Shown one piece after another: positions 46,806 through 58,969 of a stretch of 64,000 nucleotides of DNA. Each line of letters begins with the position of its first letter. Position 1 is the first letter of the stretch. A program made the position numbers and the translations under genes. A model generated the notes under the pieces. The model was not told where the DNA came from, did no database searches, and saw only the letters and a program-made list of their open reading frames with translations. Origin of the DNA: Macrophomina tecta (taxonomy: Eukaryota; Ascomycota; Dothideomycetes; Botryosphaeriales; Botryosphaeriaceae); assembly GCA_024180945.1 (NCBI GenBank), contig JAKSGN010000022.1, positions 434,001 to 498,000 on the forward strand, written 5' to 3'.

Positions 46806-49800
46806 TTTTTGCATTGGCGGGAAACCTTCCCGTGTGTATGTTCTTCGGCCGAGATACCAAGCTTTTTTCTTTTTTTTTTTTTTTTCTTTTGCTCCTGCTT
46901 TACTGCTCGACAGTATGGGACGGGGCTTTTACTGCGCCTGGTAGAGGCGTATATGTGCAGATAGTATGATCAAACGGGATTGGAATTTGTGGCGATAGCA
47001 GTGCGTATGGATTTCACGTGCATATGTTTATGCGTGAGGGGTTGCATGCTTTGAAAGGACTATTCCACAATGCTGCTGTATTCTCGATTCGCTAATAAAA
47101 GTTCCTGAGTTCTTCTACGGTGCATGGAGGGGGATAATCCAAGAACTTAACCTAAAACTGGGTGGTCGCCGGCGTTTGGCTCAACCATCGTTGCTTTGCG
47201 ATTTTGCTGGCTGGAGCAAGCATGTTGAATGCTGCTGGTGCTCTGAAGCAGTCGGCACAGGGTGCACATCAACCGGATTCGACGCGGGGCACAATTACAC
47301 CCGCCCTGGGGACATCGGAATCCTGTGCACTCTAATTCGGAAGGGGGCGAGGTGAAGGGACAAAGAATGGCACGACTTTGCACGCTTGCGGCTCTTTCGG
47401 CGGCGATATCCAGATTCCAGTTACTTTGTCATTTGGGCTGGGCTGAATGTTGCGGAACGCAAGATAAAAGAGGCTCGCACAAGGTCCAACCCATCCTTCC
47501 CCTTTCCCCCATCGGCCGGCCGCAACTTTCCAATTCCGAGATCCACAAACCTCTGGTCGAGCCTCGAGCATCTTCTTCTTTGCCTTTCCCACTGGTTCCG
47601 AAGACGTTGTAGGCCTTGGGCGTGTTACTAGGCTCCTACGTCAGCAATTGTGGAACAACATGTCCAAGATTGAGCATACGAAGTATGGGTGTGTATACTT
47701 TGCCCCGCTAATTTAATATCTCTGATTTAGCCGGTTACCAAATATACGTCTTCTGGCGGTTGCGGGTCGGGATGGACATCATCCTCCACCGCGTCCTTGA
47801 TTGCGGTGAACTTATTTGTCGGAACACATTATTAGTTGATGGGGGCTGGGAGGCTTGAAGGAAAAGGGCCGGACAGAACTAAATAGCACATACAATCGAT
47901 ACATATCCATAGACAGGGAGACTGGCAGCTGCAATTGCGGCAGGCGTGCTTGCAAGAACACAGACGGCGAGCAGATTGTGAAATTGGAAGGCTCGCATTG
48001 TTGCGAGGGGCTTTGGAGACGGGCTTGGTCCGTTGATCGAGAGTCACTGTGGGGAAAGAGCGATATCTGCTCGAGGGTAGGAGGTGCCTTTTATTTATAC
48101 TTCCTGCGACAGCTTTGTGTTGAGCTGGCTATAGATAGGGAGTGGGTGGGTGGGCACACATGTGAGCCAATGACTAGGACGCTAGTCAGAATTTACTAAT
48201 TGCCTTCTGACAATTGTCTGCCCTGGGGAACTTTTTCTTGTTGGGAGAGTAGTGGCTCCCTTTCAAAATGTCAGCTGACCTTCAGATAAGATTTCTGTGG
48301 TTACATCGGCGTTACCACGCACGGTTCTGGCGTTGCTGAGCACCTATTTTTTGGAACTACAAGTCAGGACCATGGGAATGGGCTTCGCGAAGGGATACTG
48401 ATTTTATGATTCCCCGCGTCAGCGTGCAAAGGCCCAGTCATGGTGAGCAGGTTATGATCCAGGTCGCCCGTAACTCAGCACAGTGTATCTCAGCAGAGGA
48501 AATCCAGGGATCATGACAATCCACTGGCTACTAGGTAACTACGAGGTCTGGTGGAAGAGGCCCGTCGTTACAGCAATCATGCGTTGCCTTAGAGTTGATC
48601 GTAGGCCTAATCAGCCATCCTCACAAGCATGCAGCTCGGAGAGAAGTCTAGCACCTCCGTTATGGTTGAGATGATGAAGGTAGGCTCCCACAATCCACTC
48701 GGCTCTGATAGGCAGTTTGCTAACAAATCAAAATACAAGTAAGCATTGTCTACGTAAACCCTATCCAAAATTGCCAAACATTGCATTAAGTAAGAATGGG
48801 TTCCAATGGGAAGAACGGCCAGGAACAACTGGCGCTAAGAGCTGGTAGTACGGACTAGGCGGCGGGTGTTGTTTGCCTCGGTTTGTCATCTGGACGCCTC
48901 GTCGCAGCCTTGCCGATCATTTCCTGCGCGAATTCGAACCGCGTCTGACCCCTTGTCCAAAGGCCACTCGTGCAAAGCCTTGTGGGCCATTCACACCGGA
49001 TTCCTCAAGCTGACGCGGCAGCATGACCGAGATGGCTACTAACTAGTTCGCAAGACCGTTGTGACCGCAGCAGGCCTCGTACTGTAACGAGACGACGAAG
49101 GAAACTGTATTATATCACACGTGACTCGAAAATCTACTCAACAGTCTTAATTTCAAAAAAAAAAAAAAAAAAAGTGTAGCCGGCTGCAGAAGAGACTAAT
49201 GACCGTGTGGAAGCTGTGCAAGTTGACGCCAAGTGGGTACCCGATAATCCCGATAGTTGTGGCGGCGTGATGAGGGACGCTACTGTCGTGACATAGGTGG
49301 CAGTTTTGATATCTGCGAACAGTGGTGAGCGTGAGATGCTATGCAACGCAAGCTTGCCGAAAGTCTCGCACCCATGCCCTAGGGAGTCTGTGAGGCAGTG
49401 GCAGGAACGTCAAGCCAACTGTCACGCACTGGAAACAGTGCGACGTCGTACTTTTTGGAATTTGACAGGCACAAGTCACCCTCATGGAAAGACCTGTGTT
49501 ATTCTGGTTGTGATAACGTGCTCGGCAATTTTATGATCAAGGCGTGGAGCAAAAGCATACGCTGCATTTGCGTTAAGAATGATTGAGCTGGCGGACTGCC
49601 CTCAAGTGGTCCAGTGGCAATACCCTGTGTCGCACGAACTAAGCATGGCCAGAAAGCCCTTTGCCACCCATTGCAGAATCGTTAAAGCTTTCAGGAGAAT
49701 AGTGTAAGGCGAGAGTGCTGGCGGGGTCAATGCTCGGCATGAATCAGCAAAAACTATGTCCACAATGCAGATTGATGAAAAAGAAAAAGAATGGGATGCT

Positions 49801-51063
49801 GCAAGCGTTCATCAACACCTGTTTGTTAAAACCTCTACTGCCAAAGTGCCAAGCAGATGAGAATGTCCTTTCCTATATTATGTCCGCCTCTATGGCTGTC
49901 TTGAGCCCTTCGTGAAACAGAACCCCCACGGACACATCCTCATGCGTAGCCTTGAGCTAACGAATGCATTGGATAACGAGGCTGTCTGGGCGCAATTATG
50001 CTTTGGGAACTTGCCGATTTGATAGGCTAGAGTGAGGTACAGGCGCCGCCTTGCACAAGAAACATTTACCTATTATCTGGTAGAAAACATGGCAATCTCG
50101 CTCCGTTTTCATGTTTATTTCTTGCCATCTGTCGTTCTATTGCTTCCAATCAACCTTGACCCGCTGTAATGTGGGATGGCTGGGCTGGCCATAGCCATAG
50201 ATGGCAGCAGGATCATGCAATCTAACAAAATATATAAATATACTGGCCAATTGTTCGCACGGCAGCTTTGGAAGCCCTTCACATGACCGTATGCGCCGTC
50301 ACAGGACAACCGCCCAGAAATCGCTTCTAAAGCTGTCCCCATGAGCCCCGGTAACCTCCAATCACAGCGTCTTGGTGGCAGCAGTCATGCGCGCTTTGCC
50401 TGATTTCAGTCCTTGCGAACTGCATCTCCTCCCCAACACCCCTGCCCAAGCACACTGTATGTGATAGGGTGACCGGTCTAAGTTCGCTTGACTAAAGCCC
50501 CGCTGTTGCCTGGCAATCCCATGTCGTCGGGCTCCATTGGTGGGAAAAGCGCGGCGGCAATGGCCTCAACCCCCGCAGACCTCGTTAACACAGCCACCCG
50601 CGCGCCTATCATGTTTCCTCCCATGATGCATTTCCTCTCGTATGGGGCGTTTTCGAAAACGTGCAGTAGTATATGCAAGAGACGCTGGATTGTAAGCGAC
50701 AAGGCAGAGGCAAGGCAACCATAATGCCTCATTCTGAAGGAGAACCGAAGCCCATAGAATGACAAGGTGTGGTTTTGCGCATAGAGCAAGCCGGCTACGC
50801 GAGGCTGAGGGCTCATCGGTCTCAGCGCATATAAATGCTTGCATACCCCAAGCGAAATTGGTCTGTACTTCAAACAACGCTCACAGCACAACAAATATCT
50901 CCTCAGAAACACATATCGCACCCACAAAAGATGCTTCGTGAGACTATGTCAAAGCTGCTAGTGGCACACAAGACTCCTGCTGTCGGGAACGATTCGTCAA
51001 GCTCTACTAGCAAGACCCAAATCGAGTGCAACAGCCCGTTCGCTCAAGAGTACTACCGGGAAA
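46806..51063. other. gene-poor region
   Basis: 4.3 kb with no frame above about 150 codons and no recognisable motif on either strand. T17 at 46871 and A19 at 49155 are the only simple repeats. I found no terminal repeats, transposase or reverse-transcriptase motifs. Confidence 0.5.
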
Positions 51064-51924
51064 ATGATTGTAAGCCGAGAGTGCGTTTTTGAATGCCCAA
51101 TAGCTGACGGTTATGCATACTCTGTCCGACTTGGCACGATCCCATTTCGAAACTGTATCGTGGAGAGCCTGAGAGGTGTTTGGAAAGCCCCTGTTCAGAC
51201 TGTATTTGTGAGTCCAGGACCAACCCTGCATCTTTGATGCTGGCTAAAACATTCTCCGAAGGATACCATCAATTCCATCGAAGACGAGCAGCAGTTCGAT
51301 TACCATTGGTTTTCCTGTCGGTATGGTCTTTCTTGCGCCCGCTCCAACACCGAGCATCAGCCATGTCGATGGACACTTTTTCATTACATTGGCCAACAGC
51401 TGTTCTCGGAAACCCCGGGGCACCTGAATTTTATTCTGGACCAAGTGAAGGAAAAAGCATTGAAAATTTATCAAAAGCGGCCTGAGGTCATATGTGAGCT
51501 CCCTGGAAACCCCCAGAAGGAGACCGAATACGTTCCCGAGCTGCAGATACCTCGCACCCAGGACATCGGCGAGCGCTCGGCGCCGATGAATGAGACAAAC
51601 GAGTCCAAAACAGATACCCGAAGCTCTGAAACGACCAGAGAGATCTCCAGTATCCGCGCAGAAGAAGATCATCCCATCACCAAGTCCGAGACCGACCAGA
51701 CACAGCAACAGCTTGACCCCATTCTCAGGCTCAAAGAGTTCTGCGAGAAGAAAGGGTCACCATATCCGCACTACGAGTATAGTCAGACAAGGACATATCC
51801 ACCGTTTTTCGAGTGCACCCTGACGCACCCTGAGTTTTCATCCAGCGGACAAGGCAAAAGCAAGAAAGAATCAAGAAGAAGTGCAGCAGCCAGCATCTGT
51901 CTTCAACTCGGCCTGACGGCTTAG
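51064..51924 (+). CDS. candidate dsRNA-binding-motif protein
   Basis: Model: exons 51064-51207 and 51262-51924 around a 54-nt intron (GTGAGT..CCGAAG, with GGCTAAAAC as branch site) that removes the only in-frame TGA (51235); 268 residues. The last 65 residues fit a double-stranded-RNA-binding motif: DPILRLKEFCEKKGSPYPHY, then FFECTLT, then the basic GQGKSKKESRRSAAASICLQ ending at the stop. The SKKE..AA helix is the part of the fold that contacts RNA. The middle is polar and probably disordered; the first 100 residues match nothing I know. An alternative 5' exon from the ATG at 50931 (reading to ..QEYYREND) could join by a GTAAGC donor at 51070, but only through an unusually short intron. Isolated in a gene-poor stretch. 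The domain call is fairly good; expression is unknown. Confidence 0.5.
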
Positions 51925-53708
51925 TCTCGCAACGAGCCGACCTTGCCCAGGCATAATTGAATCTTTTATCTAAAGTCTCAAAATTCCGACCCTTGCATGC
52001 AGCTTTCGGGTGTGCTTACTCTTCTTTGACCTCAGATGTGCCAAATTGATCGCTTATCCATGTCTTGGCACCTTCCTTTTCCGTTCTCATTTTCAGCTGA
52101 CTCGGTCATCTATTTGATTGTATATAACCCCCCCGCCCGCGGGGGAGAGAATGAGCGGGATCTCAGGACTACTTTTGTTCTGTCCATGCCAAGTAGCGTT
52201 GATGCTTCGTCGCGCTGGTGGCCTTGACGGCGCCTGCTGTCTCCGCTTCGTCCGGAAGCCGGTAGCCTCCGGGGGGAATGGGCGGGCCTATCGGCGAAAG
52301 GTGTCGAACGGAGTTGCAGTGGCGCATTGGAGCCCCTTGGCTCGAGGTGATAACTCTGCGCTCCTAAGACTTTCGGTTGCCTACCCGAACTATAGGCTTC
52401 TTGCTTTTCCAGGGCTGGCCGATATAGCCTTTCTAGACTGTCCTCTTCATGTGCGGTTGTTTTTTTTTTTTTTGTTTGGGGTACTCCGGGTTATTTTGTC
52501 GGAACATAATAAAAAGGAATATTTTAGCAGAGCAATGAATCAAGTAGGATAAGAAGTAGTAAGACGGATAGAGAGCTAGCGTATAGCGCATCTCGAGACG
52601 GGTGTTACGGACAAGCATGCTGCATCAATCTCCGTGGAGGAGCAAGTTTGCGTTGCATGTAGACTAGGCTGAGAATGCAGACCCGACGGGCAGGAGGCCG
52701 ACCGGAAAGGGCCTAGCCTCGGCAGTGAAGTAGCTTTATGACGCAATGCGGCAACGACTGGCGCTCTACCGGGAGGAGGGGGGGTTTTTTTTTTTTCTCC
52801 CCCTCGGTCGGCGCAAGGAGCAGGTGTAGAAAAGTCAGTTAAGCGATGGCGGTGCAGTACGAGTAAGCTTGTGCGAGAAAAAGCTTGGCCGCGAAGGCTC
52901 CACTGCGAGGCTTCGTGCGGCGAACGGGCCGTCGAGGCTTTTCCAGCGAGGTGCCGTGGACTCGGCCTCCGCGGCCCGATGCACTGCCTGCTACTTACTG
53001 TCGCAGATGGTGGCACGGCACACAGTCGCTCAGCCCGTTGCACCGAGGCCGAGGCGCGACAGCCGAGAGCAATGGCCGGCGCCCTGGTTACGTTACCGCC
53101 GCCAGCAGCCGCATCGCCAGCAGCCGCATCGCCAGCTGCTATTCCCCGCGCCCAAGCCCAAGATGCAGCAGGGGCCGAAGGACCGCGCGGAATCCCGATC
53201 TGCGGCTGCGATCATGCCCGCCCGGCCAGCCAATCCTCGCGGCCGAACGCCCGTGTCGTCGGCCGCGTGCAGCCCACCTTGCCCGCGGAGCCCACCGCCA
53301 GTGCTGCTCCCTGCCCTACAGCCCATCGCTCCCCGACAAGCGTCTTTCTGTCTTCCTTTCTTTCTTTCCCCCCCCCCCCCGCTATGCACTCGTCATCGTC
53401 GCTCGATCCTTTGCCCACGCCAGACCTCGCTCCTTCCTTAGCCTTCAGCTGCGAGCCCGTTCCTCACCCACAGCCCTCTCTCTCCGCTGGCCAGAGAACA
53501 AGAAGCGCAATAAGAGAGTGGCGCCCCCCGTCTCGGCCTTGACCGTTATCGCCGCGCGCCAGCACGCACCCGACTGCTCGACCTCTCAACTGCCGGCCTA
53601 ATTTAAATACAGCAACCCGCTCCCCGCCACCTCGGGGGAATCTCCAGGCCACCTCCTTCTCCCACTCGCTCGAAACTCCCCCCACCCCTTCTTCTCTGCG
53701 GCTGCCAC
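51925..53708. other. upstream region of the DHA2 transporter, no gene seen
   Basis: From 52870 the sequence is GC-rich and opens three overlapping plus-strand frames without domains, the usual sign of composition rather than coding. A C-rich, T-rich patch at 53340-53385 may be near the transcription start of the transporter gene. Confidence 0.5.
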
Positions 53709-55882
53709 ATGTCTTCGCCCAGCCATGACGCCGCCACGACGACTCCCGCCGTCGCTGAGCCCGAGACCGAGGCTGGAATGGGTGCTTCCGCCACCAATGC
53801 CACTCCCGAAAACGTAGTCACGCCCCAGCATCCCGCGACCCAAGAACACGAGAGGGTGCAAGATGCCGCCCAGGCTCCCGCCCCAGGCCCCGGGCACCAA
53901 CGTGGAGAGCCGGAGAAAGAGAGGAGTAAAGCCAAAATCGCCATCATTATGTTTGCCCTTGGGGTAAGTGCCCCCATCCGCTCCCCACATGCACTACTGC
54001 GCACAAGAGAAAAAGCAAAGAGGGGAGAAGAGGAGATCTTCTGCGTGTACCGCTCTGGCCCGAAGTTCGAGCATCCCACCAACAGACATGCTTCGGTCCC
54101 TGTTGCCGCATCTCCCTTTTTGTCACGATACTCCAATTCCGCGCCCGCCGCCCGGGGGGGGGCTGGGGGGGGGGGCTGCGATACAGTCTGAGGAGCACCC
54201 CAACAATGTACTAACTTTTCCTCCAGATGGCCGTCTTTCTCGCTGCCATGGACATCACCATCATCACCACCGCTCTCCCAACCATCAGCGCCCACTTCAA
54301 GTCCGGTGCCGGCTACACATGGATCGGCTCCAGTTTCAACCTCGCAGCTGCCGCCTCGACGCCCATCTGGGGCAAGATCTCCGACATTTTCGGCCGCAAG
54401 CCTGTTCTGCTGGTCGCCAACATCGTCTTCTTCATCGGCTCCCTGATCGCCGCCCTCGCCGTCAGCATTGGCATGCTCATCGCAGGCCGTGTCGTCCAGG
54501 GCATCGGCGGAGGCGGTCTGATCATCCTCGTCAACATCGTCATCAGTGATCTCTTCTCCATGCGCAGCAGAGGCCAGTACTTCGGCATCATTGGCATGGT
54601 ATGGGCCCTCGCCTCAGCCCTCGGTCCCGTCATTGGCGGCGCCCTCACCCAAAAGGTCTCCTGGCGCTGGTGCTTCTACATCAACCTGCCGCTCGATGGC
54701 CTCGCCTTCGCCATCATCCTCTTCTCCCTCGACGTCCACACCCCGCGCACGCCCATCCTCGCCGGCCTCCAAGCCATCGACTGGCTCGGCTCCCTCACCG
54801 TCATCGGCGGCACCGTCATGCTCCTCCTCGGCCTCGAATTCGGCGGCGTCATCCACCCCTGGTCCTCGCCCATCGTCATCTGCTTGATCGTCTTTGGCCT
54901 CGTCACCATCGCCGTCTTCCTCCTCATCGAGTGGAAACTCGCCACCTATCCCATCATGCCGCTGCGCCTCTTCACCAACCGCTCCAACCTCGCCGCCTTG
55001 GCCGCCTGCTTCCTGCACGGCTACGTCTTCATCGCCGCCACCTACTACCTGCCGCTCTATTATCAGGCCGTCCGCGGCGCCGGCCCCATCCTCTCCGGCG
55101 TCTACCTCCTCGCCTTCGCCTTCTCGCTCTCCGTCACCTCCGCCTGCACTGGCATTGTCATCAAGAAAACCGGCGCCTACCTTCCCTGCATTCTCTTCGG
55201 CTTCGCCGTCATGACCCTCGGCTACGGCCTCTACACCGACATCGACGCCCACTCGAGCTGGGCCAAGATCATCCTCTACCAGATCGTCGCCGGCATTGGC
55301 GTCGGCCCGAACTTCCAGTCGCCCCTTATCGCCCTCCAGGCCCACGTCCACCCCCGCGACATCGCTACCGCGACCGCCACCTTCGGCTTCACCCGCAACC
55401 TCGCCACCGCCGCGAGCGTCGTCATCGGCGGCGTCGTCTTCCAGAACGAGATGCACAAGCGCAGGGGCGCCCTCGCCGCCGTCCTCGGCCCCGACCTCGC
55501 CTCGCAGCTGGCGGGCGGGTCGGCCGGCGCGAACACGGGCATCGTGGACGCGTTGCAGGGCGCGCAGAGGGAGGCCGCTCGCGAAGCGTATGCGGATAGC
55601 TTGGCCAAGATGTGGATCATGTATGTGTGTTTTGCGGGCGCGGGCTTGTTGGTCAGCTTGTTGATTAGGCGGAAGGTGCTCGCCAAGAGTCATCAGGAGC
55701 AGCGGACCGGGGTGGAGGCTGAGGAGAGAAGGAGGAGGGAGGAGAAGAGGAAGAGCGCGGGAGGGTTGAGTGCTGCCGATGTGGAGAGTGTGAGTGTTGC
55801 GGGTGCGACGGGCAGCTTGGGCGAGAAGCAGGGGGACGCGGAGAGGGAGAGCAGCTCGAGCGCGAAGGAGGTGCGTGCGTAA
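53709..55882 (+). CDS. MFS drug efflux transporter, DHA2 (14-TM) family
   Basis: Two exons: 53709-53963 and 54227-55882, joined in phase 0; 636 residues. Proton-driven plasma-membrane exporter of drugs or toxic metabolites. The cytosolic N-terminus (about 75 residues) is Ala/Pro/Glu-rich. The DHA2 motifs are plain: MDITIITTALPTI in helix 1 (motif D1), GKISDIFGRKPVLL (motif A), GRVVQGIGGGG (motif B) and ALGPVIGGALTQ (motif C, the antiporter motif). WRWCFYINLPL follows, with paired helices up to about 14. The C-terminal 70 residues are charged and Ser-rich. The 263-nt intron falls just before helix 1, has a TACTAAC branch site and contains long G runs. An ATG at the start of exon 2 could look like a false start. 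Relatives export azoles, cercosporin-like toxins or siderophores; the cargo here is unknown. Confidence 0.9.
54154..54175. repeat. G9-CT-G11 tract in an intron
   Basis: Two long G runs separated by CT, within the only intron of the DHA2 transporter gene on its coding strand; capable of forming a G-quadruplex in RNA or DNA. Confidence 0.85.
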
Positions 55883-58800
55883 TGAGGGAGGAAGGTTATG
55901 ACGAGATGTATCAAAAGAAAGATAGGCGTGTGTATGTTCTTGCATAATTGGATGAAGGGGGGGGGGAAATTTTGCATATGGGCTTTTGGAGATCTGCAAA
56001 AAGGCATGTTTGGCTCTCAGCATGGAGTTCCTGGCAATTTACGATGGCGATCTCATCTCCATGAGAAAGGCGAAAAGGAAGAAAATCCCTCAATGGAAGG
56101 AGGCATAATACAGTACATAAAAATGATGTAAAAGTACTTTCAAGACTTTTTTTCCGGGATCGGCGAGGGCTGGTTAGGCGCATATTACCTGGCCATGCAG
56201 GAGCAGAAAGTTTTCGGCTCTTCGAAATGATAGATGAGCTTGCGCGTCCAGGCAAATTCAGGGAAGCCCCCCCCCCCCCTTCTTTCCAAGTATAAGTGTT
56301 ATCCATCTGCTGAGATCGACCTCTCACTGATTTTTTTTTTTTTTTTCACTTTTACTTATATGGATCGCTCTCATTCCCCTCAGTTAGCTCCACTCTATAC
56401 GTATTTAAACGCAACTTGGAAACTCTGCAATGATGTCTGCCTGACTGACCACATGCCACCAGAAGCCCTGTATCATGCCTGCCGTCCAGCCCGAAACTGC
56501 CAAGGCCAAAAGATGCCGCATATGCCACAGATGCTCGCGTTGTCTTCCGCAGAGACCGGCACCGCGAGCATTTCTGCGCCGCCTCTGGCCACGGGACCGT
56601 ACTTCCACGCTGGCTGGTTCGTTAAACAACAGCTCGGCAGCTTCTCAGCGCCTTTTTTTTTTTTTTTTTACCAGCGGCGCGCTTAGCTGCCTCTCCGTCC
56701 AGAGTGCGTCATAGGGTCACCTTTGGGACTCTGGTCCGGTGCGCTCTTCGACACAGCGGCTGGAGAAGGACTAAGAGGGCTCCGTGGGATCGTTGTTGGC
56801 CGCAACCACACTCCAGATGCTCTTCGTCGAGGCGGTGGGTAAAAGCCGGAGTAAAAATGTATCAACAGGAATGTGAGCAGCCACAGGCGGTTTGTAACAC
56901 ATACGCCGGGCTCGATTTGCCGATGTTTTACGCAATTCTGGCCAACAAAACTGCTGTCGGCGAGAGACCTTTTGGTGATTGGCTCCCTGTCCCCGCAGTC
57001 GACGGAGTTTCCGGATACCATGAGGTAATAGTGAACAGCAGCCCCGCACAATACGCATTTTTGAGATCGCCTGCCGCATAAGGTGCGCCCAATCACGCGA
57101 CAGAGCCCTTGAAGATATTAACAACATAAAGGAACGACCAGTCCGGCAAAGCGGTATACGATGGTAAGTATGCGTGACTGGCTTCCTGAATCCTGTAAAG
57201 ATAGGGATTAAGAAGATACACACACCCCCTGGAGTTTTAAGCAATACCATGGATCCTCGAGGGTGCAGCTGGTTGGCTGAGAACGCAAAATACACGGAAG
57301 ATGGCGCCATGGCCATTGGAACCTTTTCCACTACAGCAGCCGGCCACCAATTCTCGCTTGTCTTTCTCACCTATAGAGCTCAGTCCCGGCTGCCTTGTTG
57401 AAGATGGCGTCTAGAAAGACTCGCTTGGTCTGCAGTTCCAGAGCTCGATGCAACCCCAACCAATGCCGCACGACCCAGGCTCCAGAATTCCACTGCCGCC
57501 ACTGCTTAAAGTGTCCTCAGAACATGGCCCGAGCCTTTTGCCACTGGTGCCTGCTGGTCCGGGAGCCGCAGGTGCGACTAGGCGCTAGGCCGAGTTTCCA
57601 AGGCAGGATCATGATGAGGTTCAGCACCACCCGCCCAGAAAGACTGGTAGTAGGGGTGGAGTGATGCTACGTCATATCGTTCCTCACAGAGGGATGGTAA
57701 TTGGTCTGTGATACAGCATGCTGGAGACATGATTCATGCGAAGACTGCGATGCAAAGGGTGCGCTCCAGCCGAGTTGCGCACGAAGGTCTTTCAAGCTGA
57801 AATGGTGAGGCGCGACGAGTGGACATCCGTTCTGAATTTGCCAGCGCCGATTGCATTTCCTGTCCAAGAGGGAAAACTGGAAAGAATGACCGTTGAGGTC
57901 TTACATCCGAGGGTATCGCGCTTGACCAGCTTCCCGCGACGCTCGCATTGCGACCTCCAGGAGGGGCGTGTGTGCTCTCCGGCCAAGGAAGAGCCGAGCG
58001 TCTGCTTATGAAGCCTACGTTCTTTGCTCACAGGGAACCTAGCTACAGGCATTGTGTCCAGGGAGGCTGTAACCACAATCTCATGACCTTCCCTCAGCTG
58101 CCATGCATGACCATTCTGCCGGTCATACATTTCCTTAGATTTAAAGGTTGTGGGGAGCGGAAGAATTCATCCGGACGAGAAGGCTCTTTTAAGTCGGGGT
58201 GCACTCACATCTGGATGAGAGCTTCAACTACCCACGGCGGCGGCCTTAGGTAATTTATTAAAGTATTTCTCATCTATTACTGTGTTTGGAACGAGCTATA
58301 GCAGCCCCCATTATCACCTCGTGCACTGCTTCTGGGGATGTGCCAAGGCGGGCTGTCCGGAGCCTCTCTGGAGCAAAGATACACTAACACCAGCTCGATG
58401 AGCATCATCAATTCGGACAATGAATCTGTCGGTAGAGATTATAGCCTGCTGGGTAGTTTAGTAATTTTTCAGAGATACTCAAAAAAGTCAAGCGATGTTC
58501 AGGGATACTGTTGAGGAGTCAAAGGGCGACGATTCTTTTTGGGGAATAAAGATGAGTTCTGGAGGCTATCGGCATAGTGGTTTGTTCTACTAGGGGGTGA
58601 TATCGAATATTGGCGGCCACATGCAGCTGATTTGGGGAACAAGAGAGCTAGAAGAAGTTGGTGCTATTTTTTGAGGAACGGACGTCCCAGCCTCTTCCTG
58701 TGCCCGCGTCAGTTCAGCAATATGGCGATCTCGTGAGCCAGGATGCACCTGTCACGTGCACAAGTCGCTTTCAGCACACGCAGGAAGCGAAAGGGGATAT

Positions 58801-58969
58801 GATGCCTTCATGCAGACAGATGTCAGATCTCTCTAAACACCCATGTGCCGAAGATTGCTCCTCCCCTTGTCGTGCCGTTGCTGAATTTCGCAGGCCGAAC
58901 TCTGTATATCCACGTAGCAGGAGCACCAGCTCCATGCAGACTGCACCCATAGCGCGCTCTTCCATCCTT
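55883..58969. other. 3-kb region without a clear gene
   Basis: It starts with the 3' UTR of the transporter gene. Homopolymer tracts at about 56270 (C) and 56330 and 56657 (T). Two short plus-strand frames look somewhat protein-like: one ending at 57081 (QECEQPQAVCNTYAGLDLPM) and a Cys-rich one at 57404-57664, listed separately. Neither matches a family I know. Confidence 0.45.
57404..57664 (+). CDS. small Cys-rich frame, doubtful
   Basis: 86 residues from an ATG. Cysteines and histidines are spaced as in a zinc-binding module: C-x5-C-x4-C, then HCRHCLKCPQ and AFCHWC. Outside this cluster the sequence is basic and unremarkable. No splice signals were followed and no family was recognised; it may be a fragment or chance. 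Confidence 0.2.
   Translation: MASRKTRLVCSSRARCNPNQCRTTQAPEFHCRHCLKCPQNMARAFCHWCLLVREPQVRLGARPSFQGRIMMRFSTTRPERLVVGVE

Noticed and set aside
48921..48945. GGTTCGAATTC on the minus strand, like a tRNA B box
   Set aside because: The T-stem does not pair (no C at the closing position) and no A box or acceptor stem could be built around it; it is a GAATTC palindrome.
52871..53601. Three overlapping plus-strand frames of about 190-240 codons
   Set aside because: All three frames are open at once, a sign of stop-poor GC-rich DNA rather than coding.
54227..54229. ATG at the start of exon 2 of the DHA2 pump as the true start
   Set aside because: It coincides with a strong CTCCAG acceptor; the upstream exon supplies the usual cytosolic tail and joins in phase with the hydrophobic IAIIMFALG segment that begins helix 1.
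54614..56023. 469-codon minus-strand frame opposite the DHA2 transporter
   Set aside because: Arises from GC-rich third positions of the transporter; Glu/Asp/Gly-rich with no motif.
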